The notes under the pieces: model-generated
Databases searched by the model: none
Seen by the model: only the letters and a program-made list of their open reading frames with translations
Told to the model about the DNA's origin: nothing
Source of the DNA: Defluviimonas salinarum
Lineage (GTDB): Bacteria > Pseudomonadota > Alphaproteobacteria > Rhodobacterales > Rhodobacteraceae
Length of the DNA: 64,000 nt
NCBI RefSeq assembly: GCF_026013545.1
Contig: NZ_JAPDOG010000012.1
Span: 1 to 64,000 of the forward strand
Direction of reading: 5' to 3'
Part shown: positions 35,832 through 44,937 of the stretch, in pieces
Layout: the number at the start of each line of letters is the position of its first letter
Position numbering within the stretch: position 1 is the stretch's first letter
Translations under genes and position numbers: made by a program

Positions 35832-36397
35832 CCAGCCTCGGCGGGAACGATCTCGACCTCCGACTTCGCCAGCCGCCGGTAGAGCGTCAGCCGCCGGTGG
35901 ATCGGCCACCAGTCGTAGAGCAGCGTCTCGAGCGGCCGCCAGTTCGAGACCCAGCCGAGGATCGCGAGGCCCTCCCCGAGAAACTGCGTGAGCGGCGAGG
36001 CGCCGATCAGCGCCGGCAGCGACTCGCGGATCAGCAGGCAGAGCGCGAGCACCGAGAGGCCGATCGCGAGGTAGCGGCGCCCCATGCGGAACTGTTCGCG
36101 GCGGTCACGCGCCTCCGAGTCCGCCCAGTAGGTGAAGTTGGCGCGGATCGCCGCCGCGACATCGCCGGCGCCGGCGCGGGCCGCCTCCGGCCCCGGCAGG
36201 TGCAGGCGCAGCCGGAAGGCCGCGTCCGACGGGTATTCCCGCGCCCAGCCGACGATGTAGTCAAGCGCCTTGGGGTCGAGGTCGCGGTCATGGAACGGCG
36301 AGGGGTCGAGCGACTCGAACAGCGACTCGATACGCGCGATGCGGACATCGATGGTGACGACCGGCGCGGACGGTTTCGGCATGGGGTTCTCCGGCAT
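35828..36397 (-). CDS. Membrane-associated protein of unknown function
   Basis: This 189-residue protein has a soluble N-terminal half (ALDYIVGWAREYPSDAAFRL) and two hydrophobic segments around residues 108-150. A short basic C-terminal tail follows (WWPIHRRLTLYRRLAKSE). The organisation is reminiscent of small membrane-anchored proteins that sit next to sdh or ileS in related bacteria, but I cannot assign a role. The ATG at 36397 may be replaced by one five codons later. Confidence 0.65.
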   Translation of the reverse strand: MPENPMPKPSAPVVTIDVRIARIESLFESLDPSPFHDRDLDPKALDYIVGWAREYPSDAAFRLRLHLPGPEAARAGAGDVAAAIRANFTYWADSEARDRREQFRMGRRYLAIGLSVLALCLLIRESLPALIGASPLTQFLGEGLAILGWVSNWRPLETLLYDWWPIHRRLTLYRRLAKSEVEIVPAEAG

Positions 36398-36445
36398 GGG
36401 ACCGGCGGATATTACATCTCCGCGCGGCGCGTGCTAGGGCAGGGC

Positions 36446-36634
36446 ATGCCGATCCTGCTTCTGATCCTGCTCCTCGGCGTCTTCACCTATCTCTGGCTCG
36501 CGCGCCGGGGCAAGACGCTGACACGCGCCTGCCGCTGGCGGCTCGACCGCGCGCTCGGAGCGGACCGCTATCGCTGCGCCGCCTGCGGCGCGGTCACGAC
36601 CGGCGCGCCGCGCCATTGCCTGCGCGGGGACTGA
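36446..36634 (+). CDS. Small membrane-anchored zinc-ribbon-like protein
   Basis: This 62-residue protein opens with a hydrophobic helix (MPILLLILLLGVFTYLWLAR). A short basic stretch follows, then a C-terminal YRCAACGAVTTGAPRHC with three cysteines and one histidine that could bind a metal. AGGGCAGGGC precedes the ATG. Function unknown. It converges with the haemoglobin gene after six bases. Confidence 0.6.
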   Translation: MPILLLILLLGVFTYLWLARRGKTLTRACRWRLDRALGADRYRCAACGAVTTGAPRHCLRGD

Positions 36635-36640
36635 CCGCGG

Positions 36641-37048
36641 TCAGACCAGTTTCGGGATGCCGCCGGGCAGGGTTGCGGCCTCCACCAGCCCGTAGCGCAG
36701 CCCCCGACCGATGCGGTGGGCGAGCGCGGACCATTGCGCGGCGGTCTCGGGCGCGAGTTCGTGCCGGAGCACGGAGTCGAAGAGCCCGAGCCAGGGGTCG
36801 AACATGCCGGGCCGGACGTTGCCGGCCTCCTGGTGGACCGCCATCGGGTTGCCATCGTAGCCGCGCTCGTAGAGGATCGCGTTGCGCCAGAAGGCGGCGA
36901 TCTTCACCTCGTGCGCGGGCCAATCCTTGACATGCGCCGCGAAGACCGGGCCGAGGCCGGGATGCTCCCGGACGCTGGCATAGAAGGTCGCGACTACGCG
37001 GTCGATCTCCTCGGGGGTCACGGAAAAGCGCGGGGGGATGGCGGGCAT
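36641..37048 (-). CDS. Group III truncated haemoglobin
   Basis: The 135-residue globin fits the short group III family. FSVTPEEIDRVVATFYASVR lies at the start, F and Y residues are at the expected distal positions, and the proximal haem ligand is probably the histidine in PMAVHQEAGN or LAHRIG. Family members bind O2 or NO and aid NO detoxification or microaerobic respiration. The start at 37048 follows AAAGGA. It is followed upstream by a flavin-type oxidase-fold gene on the same strand (66-base gap). Confidence 0.85.
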   Translation of the reverse strand: MPAIPPRFSVTPEEIDRVVATFYASVREHPGLGPVFAAHVKDWPAHEVKIAAFWRNAILYERGYDGNPMAVHQEAGNVRPGMFDPWLGLFDSVLRHELAPETAAQWSALAHRIGRGLRYGLVEAATLPGGIPKLV

Positions 37049-37114
37049 TGCGGTTCCTTTCGGCGCGATCCTGCCCGCTTCCGACGCTCCCCGCAATGCG
37101 CCGCTTTGCCGCCG

Positions 37115-37753
37115 TCACTCGTCGTAGAGCCGCTTCTCCTCGTTGTCCTTCATCGACTGCTCCACGTCTTCGAGCGTCCGTTCGAGCTTCGCATGTTCGA
37201 TGAGCGCCTGCGCATAGGTCGGCAGCCCGTCGGTCGGCGCCGCCTGATCCGGCTGCCAGAGACGCGAGCGGATCACCGACTTGCCGCAATGGTAGAAAGC
37301 CTCCTCCACCCGCACGAGGATCGCGAATTCCGGCACCCGGCCATTGATCGCCATCGTCTCGCGAAGCGCGCGGTCGCGGACAACGCGGGCGGAACCGTTG
37401 ACGCGCACCACCTCGTTGCGGTTCGGCACCATGAACATCAGCCCGATGCGTCCGGTCTCGAGGATGTTGGCGAAGGTGTCGAAGCGGTGGTTGCCCGGCC
37501 GGTCGGGGATCGCCAGCGTCCAGTCGTCCACCACCTTGACGAAGCCCGCCGGATCGCCCTTCGGGGCGACATCGACGCGGCCCTCCCGGTCGTGGGTGCC
37601 GATCGTCACGAAGGGCGAGCGTTCGATCCAGACCCGCACGATGGGGTCGATCCGGTCGATGATCTTGCCGGTCTGCGAGGCGAATTCGTCGGGGATGACC
37701 GAGCGGATCTCGTTCAGGCTCGCCACGACGGCAGTCGGTTCGTAAGGGGCCAT
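37115..37753 (-). CDS. Pyridoxamine 5'-phosphate oxidase-family (flavin reductase-fold) protein
   Basis: The 212-residue protein has the split-barrel FMN-binding fold: FVTIGTHDREGRVDVAPKGD, then RFDTFANILETGRIGLMFMV, then GSARVVRD. These are the signature positions of the MSMEG_1061-type pyridoxamine oxidase-like family. Members bind FMN or F420-like cofactors; the substrate is unknown. The C-terminal tail (EDVEQSMKDNEEKRLYDE) is charged. It probably shares a transcript with the globin. Confidence 0.85.
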   Translation of the reverse strand: MAPYEPTAVVASLNEIRSVIPDEFASQTGKIIDRIDPIVRVWIERSPFVTIGTHDREGRVDVAPKGDPAGFVKVVDDWTLAIPDRPGNHRFDTFANILETGRIGLMFMVPNRNEVVRVNGSARVVRDRALRETMAINGRVPEFAILVRVEEAFYHCGKSVIRSRLWQPDQAAPTDGLPTYAQALIEHAKLERTLEDVEQSMKDNEEKRLYDE

Positions 37754-37835
37754 GCGACACCTCCTTTACCTCGGAGCACATGGGAATTATAGCACGGGCC
37801 ATGATGTGTCTGCAGCACGGCATACGAATTACGAA

Positions 37836-37863
37836 CCCGGCGCTCTGAACAAGAGACGCCGGG
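37836..37863 (+). other. Stem-loop in the ileS leader
   Basis: CCCGGCGCTCT pairs with AGAG-A-CGCCGGG around a five-base loop, giving an 11-base-pair stem with one bulged A. It ends 64 bases before the ileS start. No T run follows it. It may be a leader structure or a boundary with the divergent oxidase gene; its role is unknown. Confidence 0.4.
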
Positions 37864-37927
37864 CAAAGGTGTCCGAGACTTCGCACCGCCCCATAGACCG
37901 CGACAGACCGACCAGAAGGACACCCCG

Positions 37928-40855
37928 ATGTGCGCCGATAAGACCGATATGCACCCCGATTACCGCAGCACCGTCTTCCTGCCCGAGACCGATTTCCCGA
38001 TGCGCGCAGGCCTGCCGCAGCGCGAGCCGGACTGGCTCGCCCGGTGGGAGCGGATCGGCGTCTACGACCGGCTGCGCGAGAAGCAGGGCCGGGTGCCCTT
38101 CACGCTGCATGACGGCCCGCCCTACGCCAACGGCCACCTCCATATCGGCCACGCGCTGAACAAGGTCCTGAAGGACATGGTGGTGCGCTCACAGCAGATG
38201 ATGGGCAAGGACGCGCGCTATGTGCCGGGATGGGACTGCCACGGCCTGCCGATCGAATGGAAGATCGAGGAGCAGTACCGCAAGAAGGGGCTGAACAAGG
38301 ACGACGTCGATGTCGTCGCCTTCCGCCAGGAATGCCGCAAGTTCGCGGAAGGCTGGATCGACGTCCAGCGCGAGGAGTTCAAGCGGCTCGGCGTGACCGG
38401 CAACTGGGCCGATCCCTATCTCACGATGGACTATCACGCCGAGGCGGTGATCGCCGAGGAGTTCCTGAAGTTCCTGATGAACGGCTCGCTCTATCAGGGC
38501 TCCAAACCCGTGATGTGGTCACCGGTCGAGAAGACCGCGCTCGCCGAGGCCGAGGTCGAGTATCACGACCATACCAGCCACACGATCTGGGTGCGGTTTC
38601 CGCCGCGGATCGTGGGTGACAGTGGTTCAACGGTGCCGTCCGATCTGCTGTCGGCGTCGGTCGTGATCTGGACCACCACCCCGTGGACGATCCCGCAGAA
38701 CCGTGCCGTCGCCTTCAATCCCGAGATCGCCTACGGGCTCTACGAGGTCGTTTCGGTCGGCGAGAACGCCTCCGCCAGGCCCGGCGAAACGGTCATTCTC
38801 GCGGATAACCTTGCCGCGCAGGTCTTCACCGCTGCGCGCGTCGAAGAGTTCAAAAAGCTCCGCGATGTTCCCGCTTCTCAACTCGAGATGCTGACGCTGT
38901 CGCATCCTTTGGACCGCGTCGAGGGCGCCAACGGCGAATGGGATTACAACGTCCCGATGCTGCCCGGCGACCATGTCACCGATGATACCGGCACCGGCTT
39001 CGTCCACACCGCTCCCTCGCACGGCGACGACGACTACCAACTCGGGCTGAAGTACGGCCTCAAGATGACCTACAACGTCATGGAGGACGGCTCCTACCGC
39101 GCCGATCTGCCGCTCTTCGGCGGCGAGGCGATCATCACCGCCGAGGGCAAGGAAGGCCCGGCCAACGTCTCGGTGATCAAGCAGCTTGCTTGGGCGGGCA
39201 AGCTCTTCGCCAAGGGCAAGGTCAAGCATTCCTATCCGCACAGCTGGCGCTCGAAGGCGCCGCTCATCTACCGGAACACGCCGCAATGGTTCGTCGCCAT
39301 CGACGCCAAGCTCGGCGACGGCATGGGCGAGTACGGCGACACGATCCGCGCCCGTGCGCTCAAATCCATCGACGAGTTGGTCGCCTGGACCCCGAAGACC
39401 GGGCGCAATCGGCTCCACTCGATGATCGAGGCGCGGCCCGACTGGGTGCTCTCGCGCCAGCGCGCCTGGGGCGTGCCGCTGACTTGCTTCGTCCGCAAGG
39501 GCGCGATGCCGACCGATCCGGACTTCCTCCTGCGCGATCCGGCGGTCAACGCCCGCATCGTCGCGGCCTTCGAGGCCGAGGGCGCCGATGTCTGGTATCG
39601 CGAGGGCTTCAAGGAGCAGGTGCTCGGCAATGACCACGATGCGGCGGCCTACGAGCAGGTCTTCGACGTGCTCGACGTCTGGTTCGATTCCGGCTCGACC
39701 CATGCCTTCGTGCTGCGCGACCGGCCCGACGGGACCAAGGACGGCATCGCCGACCTCTATCTTGAAGGCACCGACCAGCATCGCGGCTGGTTCCATTCCT
39801 CGATGCTGCAGGCCTGCGGCACCAAGGGCCGGGCGCCCTATCACGGCGTCCTGACCCATGGCTTCACGCTCGACGAGAAGGGCATGAAGATGTCGAAGTC
39901 GCTCGGCAATACCGTCGCCCCGCAGGAGGTCATCGACGAATACGGCGCCGATATCCTGCGCCTCTGGGTGGCGCAGTCGGACTACACGGTGGACCTTCGC
40001 ATCGGCAAGGAGATCCTGAAGGGCACCGCCGACAGCTACCGACGGCTCCGCAACACCATGCGGTTCCTCCTCGGCAACCTCGCCGGCTTCTCCGAGGCCG
40101 AGCGCGTCGATCCCGCCGAGATGCCGGAACTCGAACGCTGGGTCCTGCACCGGCTGGCCGAGTTGGATCACACCGTCCGCAAGGGTTACGCGAAATACGA
40201 CTTCCAGGGCGTGTTCCAGACCCTCTTCACCTTCTGCACCGTCGACCTCTCGGCGATCTATTTCGACATCCGCAAGGACGTGCTGTATTGCGACGGCGCG
40301 GACAGTATCGACCGCCGCGCGACGCGGGCCGTGCTCGACCTGCTGTTCCACCGGCTCGCGACCTGGCTCGCGCCGATCCTCGTCTTCACGATGGAGGATG
40401 TCTGGCTCTCGCGCTTTGCCGGCGAGGACACCTCGGTCCATCTCGTCGACATGCCCGAGACGCCGGCCGACTGGCTCGACGAGCCGCTCGCGCAGAAATG
40501 GGAAAAGATCCGCCGGGTCCGCCGGGTGGTGACGGCGGCGCTGGAGGTGCAGCGCACCGCCAAGGTCATCGGCGCCTCGCTCGAGGCTGCCCCGGTCGTC
40601 CATGTCGAGGATGCCGAGACGCTGAAGGCGCTGCAATCGGTGCCCTTCGCGGACATCTGCATAACGTCGGGCATGAGCCTCACTGCTGACCCGGTGCCGC
40701 AGGAGGCGTTCCGCCTGCCCGAAGTGCCGGGCGTCGGTGTCGTCTTCGAGGCGGCCGACGGCGAGAAGTGTCAGCGGTGCTGGAAGATCCTGCCGGACGT
40801 CGGCAGCCACGGCCACGACGGTACCTGCGCGCGCTGTGACGACGTTTTGGGTTGA
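37928..40855 (+). CDS. ileS: Isoleucyl-tRNA synthetase
   Basis: This 975-residue class I synthetase charges tRNA-Ile. The HIGH motif is HLHIGH at residues 70-75 and KMSKS is at 654-658. The C-terminal zinc module KCQRCWK...CARC is present, showing the bacterial IleS1 type, with the CP1 editing domain between. The ATG at 37928 follows AGAAGGACACCCC and gives a normal length. It is followed by a strong terminator. Confidence 0.98.
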   Translation: MCADKTDMHPDYRSTVFLPETDFPMRAGLPQREPDWLARWERIGVYDRLREKQGRVPFTLHDGPPYANGHLHIGHALNKVLKDMVVRSQQMMGKDARYVPGWDCHGLPIEWKIEEQYRKKGLNKDDVDVVAFRQECRKFAEGWIDVQREEFKRLGVTGNWADPYLTMDYHAEAVIAEEFLKFLMNGSLYQGSKPVMWSPVEKTALAEAEVEYHDHTSHTIWVRFPPRIVGDSGSTVPSDLLSASVVIWTTTPWTIPQNRAVAFNPEIAYGLYEVVSVGENASARPGETVILADNLAAQVFTAARVEEFKKLRDVPASQLEMLTLSHPLDRVEGANGEWDYNVPMLPGDHVTDDTGTGFVHTAPSHGDDDYQLGLKYGLKMTYNVMEDGSYRADLPLFGGEAIITAEGKEGPANVSVIKQLAWAGKLFAKGKVKHSYPHSWRSKAPLIYRNTPQWFVAIDAKLGDGMGEYGDTIRARALKSIDELVAWTPKTGRNRLHSMIEARPDWVLSRQRAWGVPLTCFVRKGAMPTDPDFLLRDPAVNARIVAAFEAEGADVWYREGFKEQVLGNDHDAAAYEQVFDVLDVWFDSGSTHAFVLRDRPDGTKDGIADLYLEGTDQHRGWFHSSMLQACGTKGRAPYHGVLTHGFTLDEKGMKMSKSLGNTVAPQEVIDEYGADILRLWVAQSDYTVDLRIGKEILKGTADSYRRLRNTMRFLLGNLAGFSEAERVDPAEMPELERWVLHRLAELDHTVRKGYAKYDFQGVFQTLFTFCTVDLSAIYFDIRKDVLYCDGADSIDRRATRAVLDLLFHRLATWLAPILVFTMEDVWLSRFAGEDTSVHLVDMPETPADWLDEPLAQKWEKIRRVRRVVTAALEVQRTAKVIGASLEAAPVVHVEDAETLKALQSVPFADICITSGMSLTADPVPQEAFRLPEVPGVGVVFEAADGEKCQRCWKILPDVGSHGHDGTCARCDDVLG

Positions 40856-40889
40856 GGCACGCCGCGATCCGAAGATGAGGCACGGCGAG

Positions 40890-40915
40890 CGGGCGCGATA
40901 GTCGCGCCCGTTTCC
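40890..40915 (+). terminator. ileS terminator
   Basis: CGGGCGCGA and TCGCGCCCG form a perfect nine-base-pair stem with a three-base loop, followed by TTTCCG. It lies 35 bases after the ileS stop and separates it from the convergent TetR gene. Confidence 0.7.
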
Positions 40916-40916
40916 G

Positions 40917-41504
40917 TTATGCCCTGGTCCCGCCGGGCAGGAGCCAGGCTTGCAGCAGCTCCGCCAGCATCTCCTGCAAGGTTTGTTTCTGGTGCAGGGC
41001 GCAGAAATGCAGCGCGATGACATGGATCAGGAAGGCCTGCACGCCCGATGAGAGTAGCGCGGGCGTAACATCCCTGCGGAAGAGGCCGAGCGCCAGCCAC
41101 TCGCCCAGCACCTGATCCGTGCGGGCGAAGGTCTGCGCGATCGGGCCGATCTCGGCCTTCCCCGCCGCGCCTGAATGGCGCAGGATCAGGTCGAAGACAT
41201 AGCGTTCGGAAATCATCACCGCGACCAGCGGCATCAGCGCCTCGATGATCGCCGGCACGTCGGCGGGCGCGGGCAGCGCCTCGATCCGGTCGAGCGCGGC
41301 GTCGATCCGTGTGCCGATCAAGAGTTCGAGCAACGCCTCCTTGTCGCGGAAATGGGCGAAGAACGTGCCCTTGGCGACGCCGGCGCGCAGAACCACCTCC
41401 TCGACCCGCATCGCCTCGTACCCCGCCTCGGCAATGACCTCTTCGGCCGCCGCGATCAGCCGCGCGCGGGTCTCGAGGGTTCGCTTCTGGACGGCTCGGG
41501 TCAT
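40917..41504 (-). CDS. TetR-family transcriptional repressor
   Basis: This 195-residue protein has the TetR DNA-binding domain at the N terminus (RARLIAAAEEVIAEAGYEAM, then AGVAKGTFFAHFRDKEALLE) and a helical ligand domain. It is divergent from a flavodoxin-fold oxidoreductase. Three near-identical palindromes lie between them, so it very probably represses that gene and itself. The inducer is unknown; reactive quinones or electrophiles are possible given the target. Confidence 0.9.
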   Translation of the reverse strand: MTRAVQKRTLETRARLIAAAEEVIAEAGYEAMRVEEVVLRAGVAKGTFFAHFRDKEALLELLIGTRIDAALDRIEALPAPADVPAIIEALMPLVAVMISERYVFDLILRHSGAAGKAEIGPIAQTFARTDQVLGEWLALGLFRRDVTPALLSSGVQAFLIHVIALHFCALHQKQTLQEMLAELLQAWLLPGGTRA

Positions 41505-41524
41505 GCTGCCTTCTAGCGCATGTT

Positions 41525-41588
41525 TTGACCGCGGTCAAATTTATAATTGACCGCGGTCAGTTTCCTTTATAATAGTGACCTCGGTCAA
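41525..41588 (+). promoter_or_regulatory. Three operator palindromes and promoter between TetR and oxidoreductase genes
   Basis: TTGACCGCGGTCAA (41525-41538), TTGACCGCGGTCAG (41547-41560) and GTGACCTCGGTCAA (41575-41588) repeat the same palindrome at 22- and 28-base steps. TATAAT lies at 41542-41547 and 41568-41573, between the copies, so bound repressor would cover the core promoter. A TTGACC minus 35 element overlaps the second copy, 15 bases before the second TATAAT. Confidence 0.8.
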
Positions 41589-41603
41589 TTTAAGGGGGCG
41601 ATC

Positions 41604-42197
41604 ATGTCGGCGAAACGCATCTTCATTCTCAACGGTCATCCCGGGGCGGTGTCGCTGTCGCGCAGCCTTGCCGAGATCTACGCCCGCGCCGCCCGGGCCG
41701 CCGGCCACGAGGTTCGGGTGGTGCATCTGAGCGAACTGGAGTTCGATGCCGACTTCGGTCAGGGCAGTTTCCAGGATCCGAAGCCGCTGGAACCCGTGCT
41801 GGAGAACGTGATGCGGGATCTGTCTTGGTCCAATCACTTTGTGCTGGCGATGCCGATGTGGTGGGGCGGACTGCCGGCCAAGCTCAAGGGGCTGATCGAC
41901 CGCAGCTTCCTGCCGGGGACCACGTTCGACACCCGTGCGACGACCCGGCTCGGCATGCCCTCGCCGCTTCTGACCGGGCGCAGCGCGCGGGTCATCGTGA
42001 CATCGGACACGCCGGGCTGGTTCCAGCGGCTGATATACCGCAACGCCCTGATCCATCAGCTTCGCGGCCAGGTGCTCGGTTTCGTCGGCATTCGCCCGGC
42101 TCGCTTCACCTGGTTTTCCGGCGCGAGCCATCCCGCCGAGGGACTCGTGGACCGCTGGGCACGGACCGTGGAAGGTCTGGGCGCGCGGGCATGTTGA
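41604..42197 (+). CDS. Flavodoxin-fold NAD(P)H oxidoreductase
   Basis: This 197-residue protein belongs to the NAD(P)H quinone oxidoreductase family. Its opening RIFILNGHPG is the phosphate-binding loop for FMN or FAD, and MPMWWGGLPAKLKGLIDRSF is the conserved isoalloxazine-binding motif. It reduces quinones or other electrophiles. The ATG at 41604 follows AAGGGGGCGATC. It is divergent from the TetR gene and controlled through three operators. Confidence 0.88.
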   Translation: MSAKRIFILNGHPGAVSLSRSLAEIYARAARAAGHEVRVVHLSELEFDADFGQGSFQDPKPLEPVLENVMRDLSWSNHFVLAMPMWWGGLPAKLKGLIDRSFLPGTTFDTRATTRLGMPSPLLTGRSARVIVTSDTPGWFQRLIYRNALIHQLRGQVLGFVGIRPARFTWFSGASHPAEGLVDRWARTVEGLGARAC

Positions 42198-42230
42198 CGC
42201 TTCGACCCGCTGGCGAGGCGAAGGTTTCGC

Positions 42231-42437
42231 TCAGAGAGCGTCCCAGCAGCCGAACCGGGCGCGGAGGTCGTCGCGGGTCAGGCCCATATCGTCGATCAGA
42301 TGATCGTCGCCCCGCCGCAGGAGCGCGCGGATGCGCGCCCGGGCAGCCCGGCGGTCGCGCCAGTCGGCGAGGACCCTGCCGATCGGCCGGGGCGGCAGGA
42401 CAGTGGAAAGGCGGTATCGGACGATCCGGTGCAGCAT
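42231..42437 (-). CDS. DUF1127 domain protein
   Basis: This 68-residue basic protein has the DUF1127 core, ADWRDRRAARARIRALLRRG, followed by DDHLIDDMGLTRDDLR. Such small proteins are numerous in alphaproteobacteria and have been connected with RNA metabolism and stress. It is divergent from the LysR regulator downstream, which may control it; the shared region is about 90 bases. Confidence 0.85.
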   Translation of the reverse strand: MLHRIVRYRLSTVLPPRPIGRVLADWRDRRAARARIRALLRRGDDHLIDDMGLTRDDLRARFGCWDAL

Positions 42438-42530
42438 GGCGGACTCCTTCTCTCTGGCCCCAGTCTCGGTCGCCTTAATGCATCAGAAAAACGAATAGAA
42501 TTTATGCAAGGAATCAGTCAGGCTGATGAC

Positions 42531-43412
42531 ATGGCCCATCCGCCCGACAGCGATCTCCTGCGCAGTTTCCTCGCCATCGCCGAGGCCGGCAGCGTGACAG
42601 CCGCGGCCGAGCGGCTCGGCCGCACGCAATCGGCCGTATCGATGCAGATCGCGCGGCTGGAGGAGAACCTCGGCCAACAGCTTTTCGACCGGCTGCCGCG
42701 CGGCGTGGCGCTGACCGCGCGCGGCGCGCAGCTCCTGCCCTATGCTCGCCGCGTCACCGGGCTGATCGAGGAGGCGGCCACCGCGCTGCGCTCGCGCCCG
42801 CTCGACGGGCCGGTGCGGATCGGCATCCCGCAGGACTACAGCGAAACCGTGCTGCCGGGCATCCTGTCGGCCTTCTCCCGGCGCTATCCGGCGGTCGAGG
42901 TCACCGTGCGGCTTGACTATTCGGTGCCGCAGCTCAAGGCGATGGCGGCGGGCGAGCTCGACCTCGCCGTGGTGTTCGAATGGAAGCCCGCCGGCACGAA
43001 GGGCGAGATACTCTGCGTCGAGCCGACGGTCTGGGTAACGTCGGACCGCCACGCCCAGCACCTGCAGACCCCGCTGCCGATCGCGGTCTATTTCAGCTCC
43101 GACTGGTGCCAGGCCAACATGATCGCCTCGCTCGACCGGCATGGCATCCCGTACCGGGTGGCCTTCGAATGCGACACGGTGGGCGGGTTCTTCGCGGCCG
43201 TACGTTCCGGCCTTGCCGTCGTCGCGCTGTCGCGCAGCACGATCCCGGATGGCTGCCGCGAACTGACGCTGGCGGAGGGGTTCCCGGCGGTGGATTCCTC
43301 CTCCGTCATGCTGCACCGCTCCTCGCGCGGCACCTCGCCGGCGGTCGATGCGCTGGCCGAGGCGATCCGCGTCGCCTTCCGGCCGGGCGCATTCACGGAG
43401 GTGGAGGGATGA
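42531..43412 (+). CDS. LysR-family transcriptional regulator
   Basis: The 293-residue protein has an N-terminal helix-turn-helix (GSVTAAAERLGRTQSAVSMQ) and a two-lobed effector domain. Start choice is uncertain: an ATG at 42504 would add nine residues, and the frame is open further upstream to 42300. 42531 gives a normal LysR start (MAHPPDSDLLRSFLAIAE). Its stop overlaps the ogt start (ATGA), so the two are coupled. It is divergent from the DUF1127 gene. Confidence 0.88.
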   Translation: MAHPPDSDLLRSFLAIAEAGSVTAAAERLGRTQSAVSMQIARLEENLGQQLFDRLPRGVALTARGAQLLPYARRVTGLIEEAATALRSRPLDGPVRIGIPQDYSETVLPGILSAFSRRYPAVEVTVRLDYSVPQLKAMAAGELDLAVVFEWKPAGTKGEILCVEPTVWVTSDRHAQHLQTPLPIAVYFSSDWCQANMIASLDRHGIPYRVAFECDTVGGFFAAVRSGLAVVALSRSTIPDGCRELTLAEGFPAVDSSSVMLHRSSRGTSPAVDALAEAIRVAFRPGAFTEVEG

Positions 43413-43867
43413 TCCGCAAGGCCGCCTGGGAAAGCCCGCTTGGCCGGCTGGTCCTGACCGAGGCGGACGGCGCCCTGATCCGGCTCGAATGGAGCGCGGA
43501 GGCGGTTCCCGCCGCGGGCTCCGACCTCCTCACCGAGGCGTGCTGCCAGCTTGCCGCCTATTTCGGCGGCAGCCGCCGCGCGTTCGACCTCCCCGTCGCC
43601 TTCGCGCCGGGCCTGACCGGGCGGGTCCAGCGGGCGATGTGCGCGATCCCCTTCGGCGAGACCCGCACCTACGGTGATCTCGCACGTGATCTCGGCGTGC
43701 CGGCGCAGGCGGTGGGACAGGCCTGCGGCGCCAATCCGGTGCCGGTGATCGTGCCCTGCCACCGGGTGCTCGGCGCGTCCGGCCTCGGCGGCTTTTCCGC
43801 GCCCGGCGGGGTCGAGACCAAGGTCGCGCTCCTCAAACACGAGGGCGCCGCCTCGCTCCTGATCTGA
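43409..43867 (+). CDS. ogt: Methylated-DNA-protein cysteine S-methyltransferase
   Basis: This 152-residue DNA-repair protein has the active-site cysteine C117 in VPVIVPCHRV and the Asn-Pro of ACGANPVPV. The helix-turn-helix region is TYGDLARDLGVPAQAVGQAC. It removes O6-alkylguanine by transfer to itself. The start overlaps the LysR stop by four bases. Confidence 0.93.
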   Translation: MIRKAAWESPLGRLVLTEADGALIRLEWSAEAVPAAGSDLLTEACCQLAAYFGGSRRAFDLPVAFAPGLTGRVQRAMCAIPFGETRTYGDLARDLGVPAQAVGQACGANPVPVIVPCHRVLGASGLGGFSAPGGVETKVALLKHEGAASLLI

Positions 43868-43924
43868 AGCGGCGCCATCAAGTGTCTGTCGGCCTGACGG
43901 CGGTTCGCTCGCCCGCGCGGCCGG

Positions 43925-44920
43925 TCAGCTCGCGGGTTCGATCGCGGGGAAGGTCCAGCTGCCGTCCAGAAGTTCGGGCCGCGGCTGGTACATGCGGATC
44001 GCATAGCTCCAGTCCGGCGTGATCGGGATGCAGTTCGCCCGGCCATCCTCGCAGCCGCCGAAATGGAGCGTGTAGCCGCCGTCCTCATCCGGCGCGGCGG
44101 TGACGTTGTTGTAGCTGTTGCGGCCAAGGTCGTTGGCCGCCAGATAGCCGTCGGAATTGTAGACCGTGATCGACCAGAACGCGTCCACGGGCACGTCCTT
44201 GACGGTGACGGCATGCGGGGTCGCGCCATCGTTCGCGCTGACGCTGTCTATCAGGTAATAGGCGGCACTGACCGGCAGGCCACCCCAGCCGGCGGCAGCT
44301 CCGACGAGATGGTCCACGGGCCGCGTCTCCTCCACGGAGCCGAAGGCATAGGTGGAATCGAAGCCGAGTGCGGCGACATCGTTGAGCGCCTTGCGGATCA
44401 CGGCGAGCTTGTCGAGATTCCAGTCCGGCGCCTCGAACGGTCCGGCCCCGCCGCCGGCGATCTCGATCGCGTCCTGCGCCGCATGGGCCTTGGCGACGTC
44501 GTCGGGATCGTTGACATCGACGAAGGTGCGGATGAGCACGATGGCGAACCGCGATCCGACCGTCTCCTCCGTCAGGTCGTAGGCGCCCGGCCGGGTCTCG
44601 ACGAACATGTAGTGATCCTGATTGATCACATGCATAGACATGTAGCGTCCGCCGATTTCCGGCATCGTGAAGGTGACGGGTTCCGACAGGTCGAGGACGA
44701 CGGAGGAATAGAGCGTATCCTGGTTGCTGCGGATCACCGTCTGGTTCGCGACCGTCGTCGGTTCGCGCAGATGGGCGATCTTGCCAACCTCGAGACCCTG
44801 GCTTTCCATGTTCAGGCGGATCATGTGATCCGTCTCGGCCCGCACGAAGGTTTCGACATTGACCTCCTGGGCCGAAGCGGCGATCGGCGCAAGCAGTGCG
44901 ATTGCCAGCAAATATCTCAT
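43925..44920 (-). CDS. Exported DUF1254/DUF1214 protein (second of a tandem pair)
   Basis: The 331-residue protein begins with a signal peptide (LLAIALLAPIAASAQ). The N-terminal half is DUF1254 (NQDTLYSSVVLDLS, then YMSMHVINQDHYM) and the C-terminal half is DUF1214 (FWSITVYNSDGYLAANDLGR, then LLDGSWTFP). The biochemical role of the family is not established. It starts 17 bases after the paralogous gene, and the two would share a transcript. The ATG at 44920 follows AAAGGA. Confidence 0.88.
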   Translation of the reverse strand: MRYLLAIALLAPIAASAQEVNVETFVRAETDHMIRLNMESQGLEVGKIAHLREPTTVANQTVIRSNQDTLYSSVVLDLSEPVTFTMPEIGGRYMSMHVINQDHYMFVETRPGAYDLTEETVGSRFAIVLIRTFVDVNDPDDVAKAHAAQDAIEIAGGGAGPFEAPDWNLDKLAVIRKALNDVAALGFDSTYAFGSVEETRPVDHLVGAAAGWGGLPVSAAYYLIDSVSANDGATPHAVTVKDVPVDAFWSITVYNSDGYLAANDLGRNSYNNVTAAPDEDGGYTLHFGGCEDGRANCIPITPDWSYAIRMYQPRPELLDGSWTFPAIEPAS

Positions 44921-44937
44921 CCTGACGTCCTTTTCTG

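Noticed and set aside
38627-41023. A 798-codon open frame antisense to ileS
   Set aside because: It is a shadow of the synthetase caused by high G+C codon use and has no domain.
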